DNA from: an uncultured Atopobium sp.
Lineage (GTDB): Bacteria; Actinomycetota; Coriobacteriia; Coriobacteriales; Atopobiaceae
DNA length: 64,000 nucleotides
Assembly (NCBI GenBank): GCA_947252455.1
Contig: CAMXVQ010000003.1
Span: forward strand, 30,829 to 94,828
Direction: 5' to 3'
Numbering within the stretch: position 1 is the first letter of the stretch; each line of letters opens with the position of its first letter. The notes below the pieces were generated by a model. That model was not told the DNA's origin. It saw only the letters and a list, made by a program, of their open reading frames with translations, and ran no database searches. The translations under genes and the position numbers were made by a program. Below are positions 10,985-18,859 of this stretch, in pieces.

Positions 10985-11905
10985 CTAGTCCACTTGCTTA
11001 ACATGCACGTTTTCTTTGAGTTCGTCCATGCGCGAAAACGTGCCTAAACCTGCAGACATAGCAACATTTGCGCCACATGCCATTGCGTTTTTGAGCGCTT
11101 CCACAACAGATGTTTTATGCACTACATATGATGCCAAAAAGCATCCAAGCGTAGCATCGCCGGCACAAACCGTAGAATAAGGCTTAATTTTTGGTGCGTT
11201 TGCATACCAAACATGTGTTCCATTAAAAAAGTACGCACCGCGCGAACCAAGCGTCAGCAATACATTTTGAAAACCCTGAGTGCCCAAATCATGGAGCGCG
11301 CGAACTGTATCATCTTCGTCTGTAAGCGTATAGCCAAAAATGTCATGCAATTCGTCGTCATTAGGCTTAATGAGAAGTGGCTTTTTTGAACCAAGCTGGC
11401 TTAGGTGAGAAGAGCTGGTATCCAGTACAACATCTACGTGCTTAGAGGCAAGGGTATCAAAAATCTCATCATAAAAAGTAGGTTTGACTTCAGGAGGAAG
11501 CGAGCCCGATACAACAAGACAGGTTAAATCATCAAGCGAGCTCAGCAACTGTAAAAGTTCGTGCTGTTTATCTTGTGGCACACCACAGCCTGCATTAGGG
11601 AAGGTATATTCTTGTGTAGGAGTTGAAATAAAGGGATTAATGCGTGTGATGCCGTCTACCATAACGGGATAAACGTCGCAACCTTTCTTTCGTGCCTCGT
11701 CAACAATATAGGTACCGCTAAATCCCCCAAAAAAGCCCAAAATAGGAGCGTGTACACCAAAATGTTGAAGGGTAAAGCTTACATTTAAGCCTTTACCGTT
11801 AGGGGTATATACCGCATCTTTGGTACGGCAAACACGATTAGGCACTACAACATCTGCGCTTACATTCATGTCAACGGCAGGATTGGGAGTGAGCGTATAA
11901 ATCAT
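10985..11905 (-). CDS. PfkB-family sugar-phosphate kinase (1-phosphofructokinase/tagatose-6-P kinase type)
   Basis: A 306-residue ribokinase-fold kinase. The start at 11905 is chosen because MIYTLTPNPAVD is the canonical family N-terminus and AAGGA lies just upstream; an extension to 11944 has no such support. The sugar-binding region reads PNGKGLNVS and the catalytic-base motif CAGDATLGCF, where the usual first Gly is Cys but the Asp is kept. It phosphorylates a phosphosugar, probably fructose-1-P or tagatose-6-P, to the bisphosphate. It is the downstream partner of the class II aldolase gene (85-bp gap), so the two probably act in sequence. A second, closer LacC homologue lies on the opposite strand, which raises the question of different substrates. 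Confidence 0.82.
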   Translation of the reverse strand: MIYTLTPNPAVDMNVSADVVVPNRVCRTKDAVYTPNGKGLNVSFTLQHFGVHAPILGFFGGFSGTYIVDEARKKGCDVYPVMVDGITRINPFISTPTQEYTFPNAGCGVPQDKQHELLQLLSSLDDLTCLVVSGSLPPEVKPTFYDEIFDTLASKHVDVVLDTSSSHLSQLGSKKPLLIKPNDDELHDIFGYTLTDEDDTVRALHDLGTQGFQNVLLTLGSRGAYFFNGTHVWYANAPKIKPYSTVCAGDATLGCFLASYVVHKTSVVEALKNAMACGANVAMSAGLGTFSRMDELKENVHVKQVD

Positions 11906-11990
11906 GAATATGTCCTTAGGTTTGTGCTGGTTCAAAGTAGACAATAACGTTTGTGTCTTATGAGCAGACCTTATGTCTTATTGGTAGATC

Positions 11991-12842
11991 TTATGCCTTG
12001 TTGGTAGATCCCAGGTTATCCATATGCGATGCGACAACATCAAAAATTGCCTGTTGAGCTGGGATAAACGGTTTTTTAGGATCAAAGCATGCAGGATTTT
12101 CTCCCATATATATCATAAAGCCAGCGGTAAAGACTTGTCGCAACTCGGTTGCATAGTTTACTTTGCAAATACCATTTTGGATAGCTTGCGCAACCTGATC
12201 GTCGGGAACACCCGATGTGCCGTGCAATACCAAAGGTACATTTGTGTGTGCCTTAATCTCTTTAAGAACGCCTTGTTCAATATGAGGTGTACCTTTGTAC
12301 ACGCCATGAATGGTTCCAACGCCTACAGCTAAGGATGTGCAGTGCGTTTTTGCAATAAATTCTGCAGCTTGTTCGGGGTCGGTGTAGGGGTTTTCGTCGG
12401 CAGCAAGTGGGCCATCGTCTTCTTTTCCGCCTACTTTACCTAGCTCGGCCTCAACAGGAAGGCCAATAGGTTCAGCAACTTTGGTTACCGATGTCGTAAT
12501 AGCAAGATTGCTTTGATAATCAACATGTGATCCATCGATCATAACCGAGGTATAGCCTGCTCGAATAGCCTGTACGCAGCGCTCAAACGTATCGCCGTGG
12601 TCAAGGTGAAGTGCAACAGGAACATCTACCGACTCTGCTGCAACGCTGACCATTGCCTTAAAATAATCAACATTTGCATATTTCAACGTTCCAGGCGTTG
12701 TCTGCAAAATAATAGGCGAGTGCTTTGCTTGTGCGGCACGCACTGCTGCCATAACAAACTCAAGGTTCTCTACATTAAATGCACCAACGGCATAATGTCC
12801 TTCGTAGGCTTTTTGCAACATTTCTTTTGTTGAAACGAGCAT
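11991..12842 (-). CDS. gatY: Class II ketose-bisphosphate aldolase, GatY/KbaY type (tagatose-1,6-bisphosphate)
   Basis: A 283-residue zinc-dependent aldolase that cleaves tagatose-1,6-bisphosphate (or fructose-1,6-bisphosphate) to DHAP and glyceraldehyde-3-P. The start at 12842 follows AGGAGG with 10-nt spacing. Zinc and phosphate motifs are visible: HLDHGD, SVMIDGSH, EAELGKVGG, GTIHGVYKG, LHGTSGVPDD and KVNYATELR. The SxMIDGSH and VNxATELR pattern is closer to E. coli KbaY/GatY than to FbaA. Together with AgaS and LacC in this cluster, a tagatose-bisphosphate role is the best reading. No KbaZ/GatZ chaperone-like subunit is seen nearby, so it may work alone. Confidence 0.85.
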   Translation of the reverse strand: MLVSTKEMLQKAYEGHYAVGAFNVENLEFVMAAVRAAQAKHSPIILQTTPGTLKYANVDYFKAMVSVAAESVDVPVALHLDHGDTFERCVQAIRAGYTSVMIDGSHVDYQSNLAITTSVTKVAEPIGLPVEAELGKVGGKEDDGPLAADENPYTDPEQAAEFIAKTHCTSLAVGVGTIHGVYKGTPHIEQGVLKEIKAHTNVPLVLHGTSGVPDDQVAQAIQNGICKVNYATELRQVFTAGFMIYMGENPACFDPKKPFIPAQQAIFDVVASHMDNLGSTNKA

Positions 12843-12925
12843 GATGACACTACCTCCTATAAAACGTGTATGAGCTTTGCTATCAAAAGGCATAAAAACA
12901 AGGTAACCATGATTTGATACTTCAT

Positions 12926-12956
12926 TTGACAACAAAATATATTTTCATTGTAGAAT
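12926..12956 (+). promoter_or_regulatory. Candidate promoter in the gatY-lacC divergent region
   Basis: TTGACA (12926-12931) and TAGAAT (12951-12956) with a 19-bp spacer, reading towards lacC, 154 bp before its start. The 267-bp divergent region 12843-13109 also holds a second TTGACA at 13010 without a clear -10. No strong operator palindrome was recognised. Confidence 0.4.
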
Positions 12957-13109
12957 ACTTTATGAATCTCGCGTTATCTCATGTATGCTTTGTCGTGCAT
13001 AATACATAATTGACATGAGAAATTATGTTGGCATCAAATATAGACCCTGACCTGTGCTCTTTTGGGTTTTTATATGCATACCACTTTCTTTAGAGAAAGG
13101 TATACTTTT

Positions 13110-14045
13110 ATGATTTTAACCGTTACGCTTAATCCTTCTATCGATACAAGCTACGCGCTTGATAAGCTTTGTATAGACGATGTTAATCGTGTAGTTGCTC
13201 ATAAAACAGCAGGGGGTAAAGGCCTTAATGTTACGCGTGTTTTGCACGAGTTGGGCGCACGTGTTCTAGCAACCGGTTTTGTGGGGGGATATATGGGCTC
13301 TTACTTGCAGCAGCTCATGGATAACTCTGGCTTGCCTCATGACTTTTTGCATATAGAGGGCGAAACGCGCGTGTGCATAAGTGTACTGCACGAAGGCAAA
13401 CAAACCGAGTTTTTAGAGGCAGGGCCTCGCGTTACACCACAGGATACACAGGCATTTAAGGAAAAATTTACTCACCTTATACAAGACGTGTCGTGCATTA
13501 CGATTTCTGGATCTATGCCGCAAGGCATACCCGATGATTTTTATGCGCAGCTTATTACGAGCGCTGCCGCCGCGCACAAACATGTGCTGTTGGATACATC
13601 GGGCGCAGCTCTTGAGGCGGCTCTTTTGTCGTCGGATAAACCAACGCTTATAAAGCCCAATCTTTCGGAACTCAATGCTATGCTGCACACAAACTTTACC
13701 AGCGAAAATCCCCAAGCGCTTGTGCATGCGCTTGGGTGCGATAATCGTTTTACTGGAATTGCATGGATCGTTATTTCTATGGGAAAAGACGGTTTGCTTG
13801 CATGTCATCAAGGGAGCGTGTATCGCGTGCACGCCTCTCAGATTACCTGCGTTAATGCAACGGGTTCGGGTGATTCTACGATTGCAGGATTTGCCTATGC
13901 GCTTTCGCAAAATATGAGCGCGCCTGACGTGCTGCGTTATGGAGCCGTATGCGGTACGCTTAACGCGCTTGAAGCCCAAACTGGTCATATTGATATGAAT
14001 AAATGGGATAACGTATTTAAAGATACCAAGGTAGAACGTATTTAA
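13110..14045 (+). CDS. lacC: Tagatose-6-phosphate kinase
   Basis: A 311-residue PfkB-family kinase matching LacC throughout: MILTVTLNPSIDTSYALDKL at the N-terminus, TAGGKGLNVTRVLHELG, EAGPRVTPQDTQAF, LLDTSGAALEAAL, IKPNLSELNAML and the catalytic GSGDSTIAGFAYAL (Asp255). The start at 13110 is chosen over 13062 because AGAGAAAGG precedes it. It converts D-tagatose-6-P, the AgaS product, to tagatose-1,6-bisphosphate, the aldolase substrate. It opens the rightward part of the GalNAc cluster. The extreme 3' end and stop lie in a 25-bp tandem duplication. Confidence 0.93.
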   Translation: MILTVTLNPSIDTSYALDKLCIDDVNRVVAHKTAGGKGLNVTRVLHELGARVLATGFVGGYMGSYLQQLMDNSGLPHDFLHIEGETRVCISVLHEGKQTEFLEAGPRVTPQDTQAFKEKFTHLIQDVSCITISGSMPQGIPDDFYAQLITSAAAAHKHVLLDTSGAALEAALLSSDKPTLIKPNLSELNAMLHTNFTSENPQALVHALGCDNRFTGIAWIVISMGKDGLLACHQGSVYRVHASQITCVNATGSGDSTIAGFAYALSQNMSAPDVLRYGAVCGTLNALEAQTGHIDMNKWDNVFKDTKVERI

Positions 14046-14060
14046 AGACACCAAGGTAGA
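14011..14060. repeat. 25-bp tandem duplication over the lacC stop codon
   Basis: Two adjacent 25-bp units (14011-14035 and 14036-14060) beginning ACGTATTTAAAG differ at one base (T/C). The lacC stop codon TAA is in the second unit. The unit is not a multiple of three, so duplication or loss of a unit would change the C-terminus. Confidence 0.85.
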
Positions 14061-14096
14061 ACGTATCAAATAAAGAAGTATTAAAGAAGTGTTGCC

Positions 14097-14999
14097 ATGA
14101 GCATGGATTTAGATAGCGCGGCCGCTCAAATTGTCACGTACGAACACGATATTGCTGCGCAAAAAAGAACGCATAAGCACGATTGTAAAGCTCTGCGCAA
14201 AGAGCTCGATTCCTACGGTTTTATAACTAAATTGCATGGGATTAAGCTCTATCAAGATAAAATTACGTGTGACGATACAACCCTTGCAATGGATTCTCAC
14301 GTCAAAGCGCAAGCACAGCTTATGGGCAGTATTTCGTATTCGTCCGAAGTTAAAGGCGGTGGTTCGCGCCCCACGCTCACACGTGTTGCTTTGGGAAGCC
14401 TCTGTTTAGGCCTGCCAGGTGCGGTGATAGGCGCTTGTATCCAAAAACCTAAAAAAATTCAAACGGTTACGCACGAGCATGACACGCGCTCTGTTGTAGT
14501 CATTGTTTCAAGTGACGATGGATATATTTCTAAAACGTGGAAAGGCTCAGATATAGATGTTGCGCAAGAATTTGTGAGCAAAATCATGAATGCAGCAGTT
14601 GCTTATCCACACCACAAAGATAAATTTTTAGCCGATAAACAAAGTTTAGCCACGCGGTATAACAAGCTCTTACAAGATACTCCATGGATGGTATCTCAAA
14701 AAGCGCTTGACGCATTGTTGGAAACGCTTGATCCAAAGGTGCGCCAAGATGTTACCAAACTCGTACGTCGTGCACGTCATATTTGCATAGTAAGTATTAT
14801 AGGGCTTTGTTTTTCGTGGCTTCCGATTTATGGTGCGCTTTTACCTATAATTACCTGCATTATGTGTGCGCGCGTTCGTAAACGCGGACTTGTGCATGGC
14901 AAGATCGAAACTGCTCGTAGTTTAAGCATTCTAGGGATCATTATTCAGGTATGTATTGTTGCACTTTGCCTTATTGCAAAGGCATGTACGCATCAGTAA
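14097..14999 (+). CDS. Uncharacterised membrane protein in the GalNAc cluster
   Basis: A 300-residue protein of unknown function. A charged, helical N-terminus (residues 1-50, Lys/His/Asp-rich) precedes a central soluble region with a Gly-rich patch (about 97-120, VALGSLCLGLPGAVIGACI). A polar segment follows, and two hydrophobic C-terminal helices (about 225-255 and 275-296) are joined by a basic loop, so the bulk is probably cytoplasmic. There is an ATG at 14097 and another two codons on; AAGAAGTG serves as a modest ribosome binding site. It sits between lacC and the PTS genes but need not be part of the pathway, since a 407-bp gap with its own promoter follows. Confidence 0.75.
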   Translation: MSMDLDSAAAQIVTYEHDIAAQKRTHKHDCKALRKELDSYGFITKLHGIKLYQDKITCDDTTLAMDSHVKAQAQLMGSISYSSEVKGGGSRPTLTRVALGSLCLGLPGAVIGACIQKPKKIQTVTHEHDTRSVVVIVSSDDGYISKTWKGSDIDVAQEFVSKIMNAAVAYPHHKDKFLADKQSLATRYNKLLQDTPWMVSQKALDALLETLDPKVRQDVTKLVRRARHICIVSIIGLCFSWLPIYGALLPIITCIMCARVRKRGLVHGKIETARSLSILGIIIQVCIVALCLIAKACTHQ

Positions 15000-15406
15000 T
15001 AAATAGGTACCAGTAGCTATAAGGTTTTACCGTTGTAACGTTGTAGCGTTGTAAGGTGCATTGTATCTGGTATTACTATAAAGGATTATCAGGTATTAAT
15101 ATTCAAAACCATGCATGCAATGTATACATGCCCAATAAAATCCGTATGCACTGTGCATAATACGCAGGTAAACCCTTATTTTTGAAGTGTCGCTCGTTAT
15201 ATATATTGCGAAATACCGGCTAAAACTACCATGTTTACCTGCTGTTATCCGTTAACCTGAGTTTTTTATCCGTTCACCTAACATATTAACCTGTTTGATG
15301 ACTTTATGGAGGTTCTTTTATACACTGTGTATAGCTGGTTGTAACCAGTTGAAATATCCAGTGCGTGCGCTCAGCTTGCAGTGCAGCTTAAAGGTTAGGA
15401 AAACAC
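15000..15406 (+). promoter_or_regulatory. Control region of the GalNAc PTS operon
   Basis: A 407-bp non-coding stretch. In order it holds three near-identical GTTGTA units (15042-15056), a pair of direct repeats at 21-bp period (15245-15279, listed separately), a candidate promoter TTGATG (15295-15300) with an 18-bp spacer and TATACA (15319-15324), and a perfect inverted repeat CTGGTT-GT-AACCAG (15335-15348) just after the predicted start point. Geometry suggests an activator site upstream of -35 and a repressor site in the initially transcribed region. Confidence 0.55.
15245..15279 (+). promoter_or_regulatory. Paired direct repeat TTATCCGTTNACCT, 21-bp period (PTS copy)
   Basis: TTATCCGTTAACCT (15245-15258) and TTATCCGTTCACCT (15266-15279) are two direct repeats on the same DNA face, about 40-75 bp upstream of the predicted start point. 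The same arrangement, in the same orientation to the gene, occurs upstream of ldhA on the other strand. This makes a shared transcription-factor site likely. The factor is unknown. Confidence 0.6.
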
Positions 15407-15862
15407 ATGGTAGGTTGCATTATTACAGGACACGGTGATTTTGCACAAGGACTTATGTCTGCACTCGAAATGATTGCAGGTCCTCAAAATGCAACTCAAG
15501 CCGTTATTTTCCACGAAGATGAAGCCGCTACGTTTGGAAACCGCCTTGCACAAGCAATTGATGAAGCTTTTGCGCAGTTTGGTTCAGTTTTGGTTTGCTG
15601 CGATTTAATGGGTGGCACCCCATTTAATCAGGCTATGTTGGCTGCAGCAGATAAGCCAGTTGAAATTGTAACTGGTTGTAATTTAGGCATGCTGCTCGAG
15701 CTTACCTCTTCACAAAGTAGCGTCTCTTCAGCTCAAGAACTTGCCCAGATCGCCCAAGATGCAGGCAAGGAAAGCGTCGCACATATCAGTCCATCTCAAA
15801 TCAGCGCTCATACAGACAATCAAGATTCTTTAGATCTATCTGATGAAGAAGATGGTATTTAA
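15407..15862 (+). CDS. agaF: PTS EIIA, mannose/GalNAc family
   Basis: A 151-residue EIIA of the mannose-fructose-sorbose family, which carries phosphate from HPr to EIIB. The phospho-histidine is His9 in IITGHGDFAQG, and the family motif CDLMGGTPFNQAM is present. The last 35 residues are an acidic, Ser/Gln-rich tail beyond the usual fold. The ORF overlaps the next gene by one base (TAATG), so translation is coupled. Assignment to GalNAc rather than mannose comes from the cluster (AgaS, deacetylase, LacC), not from this protein itself. Confidence 0.92.
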   Translation: MVGCIITGHGDFAQGLMSALEMIAGPQNATQAVIFHEDEAATFGNRLAQAIDEAFAQFGSVLVCCDLMGGTPFNQAMLAAADKPVEIVTGCNLGMLLELTSSQSSVSSAQELAQIAQDAGKESVAHISPSQISAHTDNQDSLDLSDEEDGI

Positions 15863-16164
15863 TGAGCGAGATGTTTCTAAACGCTTTAGGCGCTTCTTCG
15901 TTGGTTATTGCCGTCCTTCTTACTTTAATTGCACTTGTTTTGTTTGTGTATATGACCGTTTTAAGACAGCGCAAACAGCACGAATTCAAAGAGCTTCATA
16001 AAGAGCTCGCGGTTGGCCAAAAGGTTTCTGTTATGGGTGTTATCTTTGGCGAAATAGTGGCGCTGCGTGCAGATACCTGTGATCTCAAGGTAAAGTCGGG
16101 TGCTGTATTAGAAGTTTCGCGCTATGCAATTCAATATATTGGGTCACAAACTTTAGGAAAATAG
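15862..16164 (+). CDS. yajC: YajC-like membrane protein in the PTS operon
   Basis: A 100-residue protein with one N-terminal membrane segment (about 12-35), a basic cytoplasmic stretch and a small beta domain (VGQKVSVMGVIFGEIVAL), the layout of YajC, an accessory subunit of the Sec translocon. It is start-stop coupled to EIIA. YajC homologues inside mannose-family PTS operons are known in streptococcal GalNAc/hyaluronan loci, so this is a recurring arrangement. Its job there is not established; assisting insertion or assembly of EIIC/EIID is a plausible guess. Confidence 0.82.
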   Translation: MSEMFLNALGASSLVIAVLLTLIALVLFVYMTVLRQRKQHEFKELHKELAVGQKVSVMGVIFGEIVALRADTCDLKVKSGAVLEVSRYAIQYIGSQTLGK

Positions 16165-16364
16165 TCGTTCGTTTTTAGGTAATAGTCAAAGTGTGTTGCC
16201 GTGTACAATGCTGCACGCGTGAATATTCACGTGTATGCATATGGGCTCGGTAACAATAAGGTTTTGTTGGGTGAGCAGTCGTAGGCGTTTGTGCATACGG
16301 GTTGCGTTTACTGAGGAAATGATGCATAAGCATTCATAGGCATACAACCGAAAGGGTGAGCGGT

Positions 16365-16847
16365 ATGGGTGAACCAAATATCGTACTTGCACGTATTGAC
16401 AATCGTCTTATTCACGGGCAAGTGGCAACTCAATGGACAGGTAGCGTAGGCGCTAATCTTATTCTGGTTGCAAACGACGAAGTTGCAGGCAATACCATGA
16501 GACAACATCTTATGGATATGGCTGCTCCGCAAGGTGTTGCAACGAGATATTTTTCGCTTCAAAAAACAATTGACGTTATTCACAAAGCTGCTGCTCGTCA
16601 ACATATTTTCCTCGTGCTGGAAACACCTGAAGATGCTTTAAAACTGGTAGAAGGTGGCGTTCCCATTAAGGTTTTAAATATCGGTAATATGCATATGTCA
16701 GAAGGTAAGCGTCAAGTTGCAACCTCGGTTGCGGTAGATGATGCCGATGTAGCAGCGTTCAAAAAACTTGTTGACTTAGGCGTTAAGCTAAGCATTCAGC
16801 GCGTTCCTACCACAGCTGTTGAGGATTCATCAAAGCTGTTTAATTAA
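16365..16847 (+). CDS. agaV: PTS EIIB, mannose/GalNAc family
   Basis: A 160-residue EIIB that receives phosphate from EIIA and passes it to the incoming sugar. The phospho-histidine is His17 in RIDNRLIHGQV. The start at 16365 follows GAAAGGG; a GTG nine bases earlier is less likely because it overlaps that site. It is full length for the family. It is separated from yajC by 200 bp with no clear terminator, and from EIIC by a hairpin. Confidence 0.92.
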   Translation: MGEPNIVLARIDNRLIHGQVATQWTGSVGANLILVANDEVAGNTMRQHLMDMAAPQGVATRYFSLQKTIDVIHKAAARQHIFLVLETPEDALKLVEGGVPIKVLNIGNMHMSEGKRQVATSVAVDDADVAAFKKLVDLGVKLSIQRVPTTAVEDSSKLFN

Positions 16848-16859
16848 GTGGATTTTACG

Positions 16860-16886
16860 TGCATATATGTGGGGTATATGCACGAT
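16860..16886 (+). other. Intercistronic hairpin between EIIB and EIIC genes
   Basis: CGTGCATATA (16860-16869) and TATATGCACG (16877-16886) form a 10-bp stem with a 7-nt loop, followed by ATAAAAAGGG rather than a T run. It is more likely a processing or stabilising hairpin setting EIIB versus EIIC/EIID levels than a full terminator. Confidence 0.55.
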
Positions 16887-16930
16887 AAAAAGGGATATGT
16901 ATGTCTTATACATTGAAAGGAGGAGCAAAG

Positions 16931-17731
16931 ATGGAATATTCAATTATTCAGGTTATATTGGTCTTTTTGGTAACGTTTGTTGCAGCAATCGACCAATTTA
17001 GTTTCCTTGAGTCACTGTATCAGCCGCTTGTTACTGGTCTTGTTATCGGCCTTATCTTGGGCGATGTTCAAACTGGTCTGATTGTTGGCGGTACATATCA
17101 GTTAATGACAATCGGAAACATGCCAATCGGAGGTGCACAACCACCTAATGCTGTAGTAGGTGGTATTATGGCGGCAGTTATTGCTATTTCTTTGCATCTC
17201 GATCCAAATATCGCAGTTGCAACTGCAATTCCATTCTCTCTGCTCGGCCAATACGGCGTTACGTTGATCTTTACGCTTATGTCCCCACTCATGAGTAAGG
17301 CAGATCAATATGCTCACGATGCCAATCCACAAGGTATTGTTAATCTTAACTACCTTTCAATGGGTCTTTTAGGCCTCGTATTTGGTATTGTTGTTACCCT
17401 GTTCTTTGTTGGTGGTGCAACGGTTGGTCAGTCTGTTGTAGATTCAATTCCACAATGGTTAAGCAATGGTTTGAGCGCCGCTGGCGGTATGATGCGCTTT
17501 GTTGGTTTTGCAATCCTTCTTAAGTTCATGATGACCAAAGATATGTGGGGATTCTACTTCCTTGGCTTTGGTCTTGCACTTATCGTTACCAACATTGCTG
17601 TTCTTGCAACACCTGCTCTGCTTATTCTGGCTCTTATTGGCTTTGGTATTGCATATTGGGATTATCAACAAAATACCGAGCTTAAAGGTAGTGTTGTTGT
17701 AAATGCGGGAGGTGAAGAAGATGGCATCTAA
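16931..17731 (+). CDS. agaW: PTS EIIC, mannose/GalNAc family
   Basis: A 266-residue integral membrane subunit of the sugar channel. The start at 16931 follows AAAGGAGGAG; an extension to 16901 spans the ribosome binding site itself. Several hydrophobic segments are seen, with family motifs GLVIGLILGDVQTGLIVGG and GGAQPPNAVVGGIM. The last 15 residues are polar. The 3' end overlaps the EIID start by 11 bases, indicating translational coupling and equal dosage of the two membrane subunits. Confidence 0.92.
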   Translation: MEYSIIQVILVFLVTFVAAIDQFSFLESLYQPLVTGLVIGLILGDVQTGLIVGGTYQLMTIGNMPIGGAQPPNAVVGGIMAAVIAISLHLDPNIAVATAIPFSLLGQYGVTLIFTLMSPLMSKADQYAHDANPQGIVNLNYLSMGLLGLVFGIVVTLFFVGGATVGQSVVDSIPQWLSNGLSAAGGMMRFVGFAILLKFMMTKDMWGFYFLGFGLALIVTNIAVLATPALLILALIGFGIAYWDYQQNTELKGSVVVNAGGEEDGI

Positions 17732-18788
17732 TGAGCAAACAAGCTATAAAAATTTGAACGAGGGCGCACAGCTTGATCAAGCTACCCTTAACAAAATGGC
17801 ATGGCGTTCATGCTTCTTGCAGGCATCGTTTAACTACGAGCGTATGCAGGCTGCAGGTTGGCTTTACTCTATCTTGCCCGGTTTGGAAAAGATTCACACC
17901 GATAAAGATGACCTTGCTACTTCTATGACCCACAACATGGAATTTTTTAACATTCATCCATTTTTGGTAACGTTTGCAATGGGTGTAATCCTTTCCATGG
18001 AGCAAAAAAAGGTTGATATTCCTACCATCCGTGCGGTCCGTGTATCACTTATGGGACCTCTTGGTGGTATTGGTGATGCCTTGTTCTGGATGACGCTTGT
18101 TCCTATTACAGCAGGTATTTGCTCTAATATGGCAATTAGCGGTAGTATCTTTGGACCTATTTTATTCCTGCTCATCTTTAACATTGTTCAATTTGCGCTT
18201 CGTTTTGGCCTTATGAACTGGTCGTATAAGATGGGAACCCAGGCCATTGATTCTATGATGGCTAACATGAAGGCATTTACCCGTGCAGCTTCTATTTTGG
18301 GTGTATTTGTTGTTGGTTGCTTAACGGTTGCTATGGGCGGAACGCAAATTAAGCTTTCGGTACCTAATGGTTCAACTCAGTCCTACGTTGCGCATGTTGC
18401 CGTTGTTAAGACCGACGAAGTTAAAAGCTTTGACGTCATTAAAAAGACCGACGAAGGCGTTACGCTTTCAGGTACTAAAGATGCAGCTGGCAAGCCTCTT
18501 AAAACAGTTGATGATAAAGGCCAAACCGTTGTTGCTGGTGCTAAAGATCTTGGAAATGGCATGAGCGAAGTTACCTACATGGAAATGGTTCAAAAACCGG
18601 TCAATGTTGATATCGCTAAGGTACTTGATAGCATTTGTCCTAAACTTGTTCCATTAGCTATTGTTATGCTTTTGTATTATTTATTTGCACGTCGTCGCTT
18701 TACTCCTATGAAGGGTATCATTCTTGTTTTGATTATTGGTATCCTAGGTGCAGGACCATTTGGTATCTGGCCAAGTATTTGGGGTTAA
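17721..18788 (+). CDS. agaD: PTS EIID, mannose/GalNAc family, with enlarged loop
   Basis: A 355-residue EIID. The start at 17721 follows GGAGGTGAAG. N-terminal family motifs are clear (LQASFNYERMQAAGWLYSI, MEFFNIHPFLVTFAMG, SLMGPLGGIGDALFW). Membrane segments follow, with C-terminal hydrophobic helices. E. coli-type EIID proteins are about 270-300 residues; the extra length lies in a polar loop (about residues 207-300) with Lys/Asp/Gly/Val-rich, beta-like sequence between two membrane segments. The corresponding loop in ManZ is much shorter. The loop may be extracytoplasmic, but topology was not computed. Confidence 0.92.
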   Translation: MASNEQTSYKNLNEGAQLDQATLNKMAWRSCFLQASFNYERMQAAGWLYSILPGLEKIHTDKDDLATSMTHNMEFFNIHPFLVTFAMGVILSMEQKKVDIPTIRAVRVSLMGPLGGIGDALFWMTLVPITAGICSNMAISGSIFGPILFLLIFNIVQFALRFGLMNWSYKMGTQAIDSMMANMKAFTRAASILGVFVVGCLTVAMGGTQIKLSVPNGSTQSYVAHVAVVKTDEVKSFDVIKKTDEGVTLSGTKDAAGKPLKTVDDKGQTVVAGAKDLGNGMSEVTYMEMVQKPVNVDIAKVLDSICPKLVPLAIVMLLYYLFARRRFTPMKGIILVLIIGILGAGPFGIWPSIWG

Positions 18789-18807
18789 CCTCGTGTTATA
18801 GCATTTC

Positions 18808-18845
18808 AAAGGCGTGCGGTGCCTTGTACACGGCACGCCTTTTTT
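18808..18845 (+). terminator. Rho-independent terminator after EIID
   Basis: GGCGTGC (18811-18817) pairs with GCACGCC (18833-18839) and is followed by TTTTTT. It separates the PTS genes from the GntR gene and may only partly terminate. Confidence 0.85.
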
Positions 18846-18859
18846 GATAGGGGGCATGT

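Noticed and set aside
10985..13109. gatY as ordinary fructose-1,6-bisphosphate aldolase (fba)
   Set aside because: Sequence motifs and the AgaS/LacC context fit the tagatose-bisphosphate type better; dual activity cannot be excluded.
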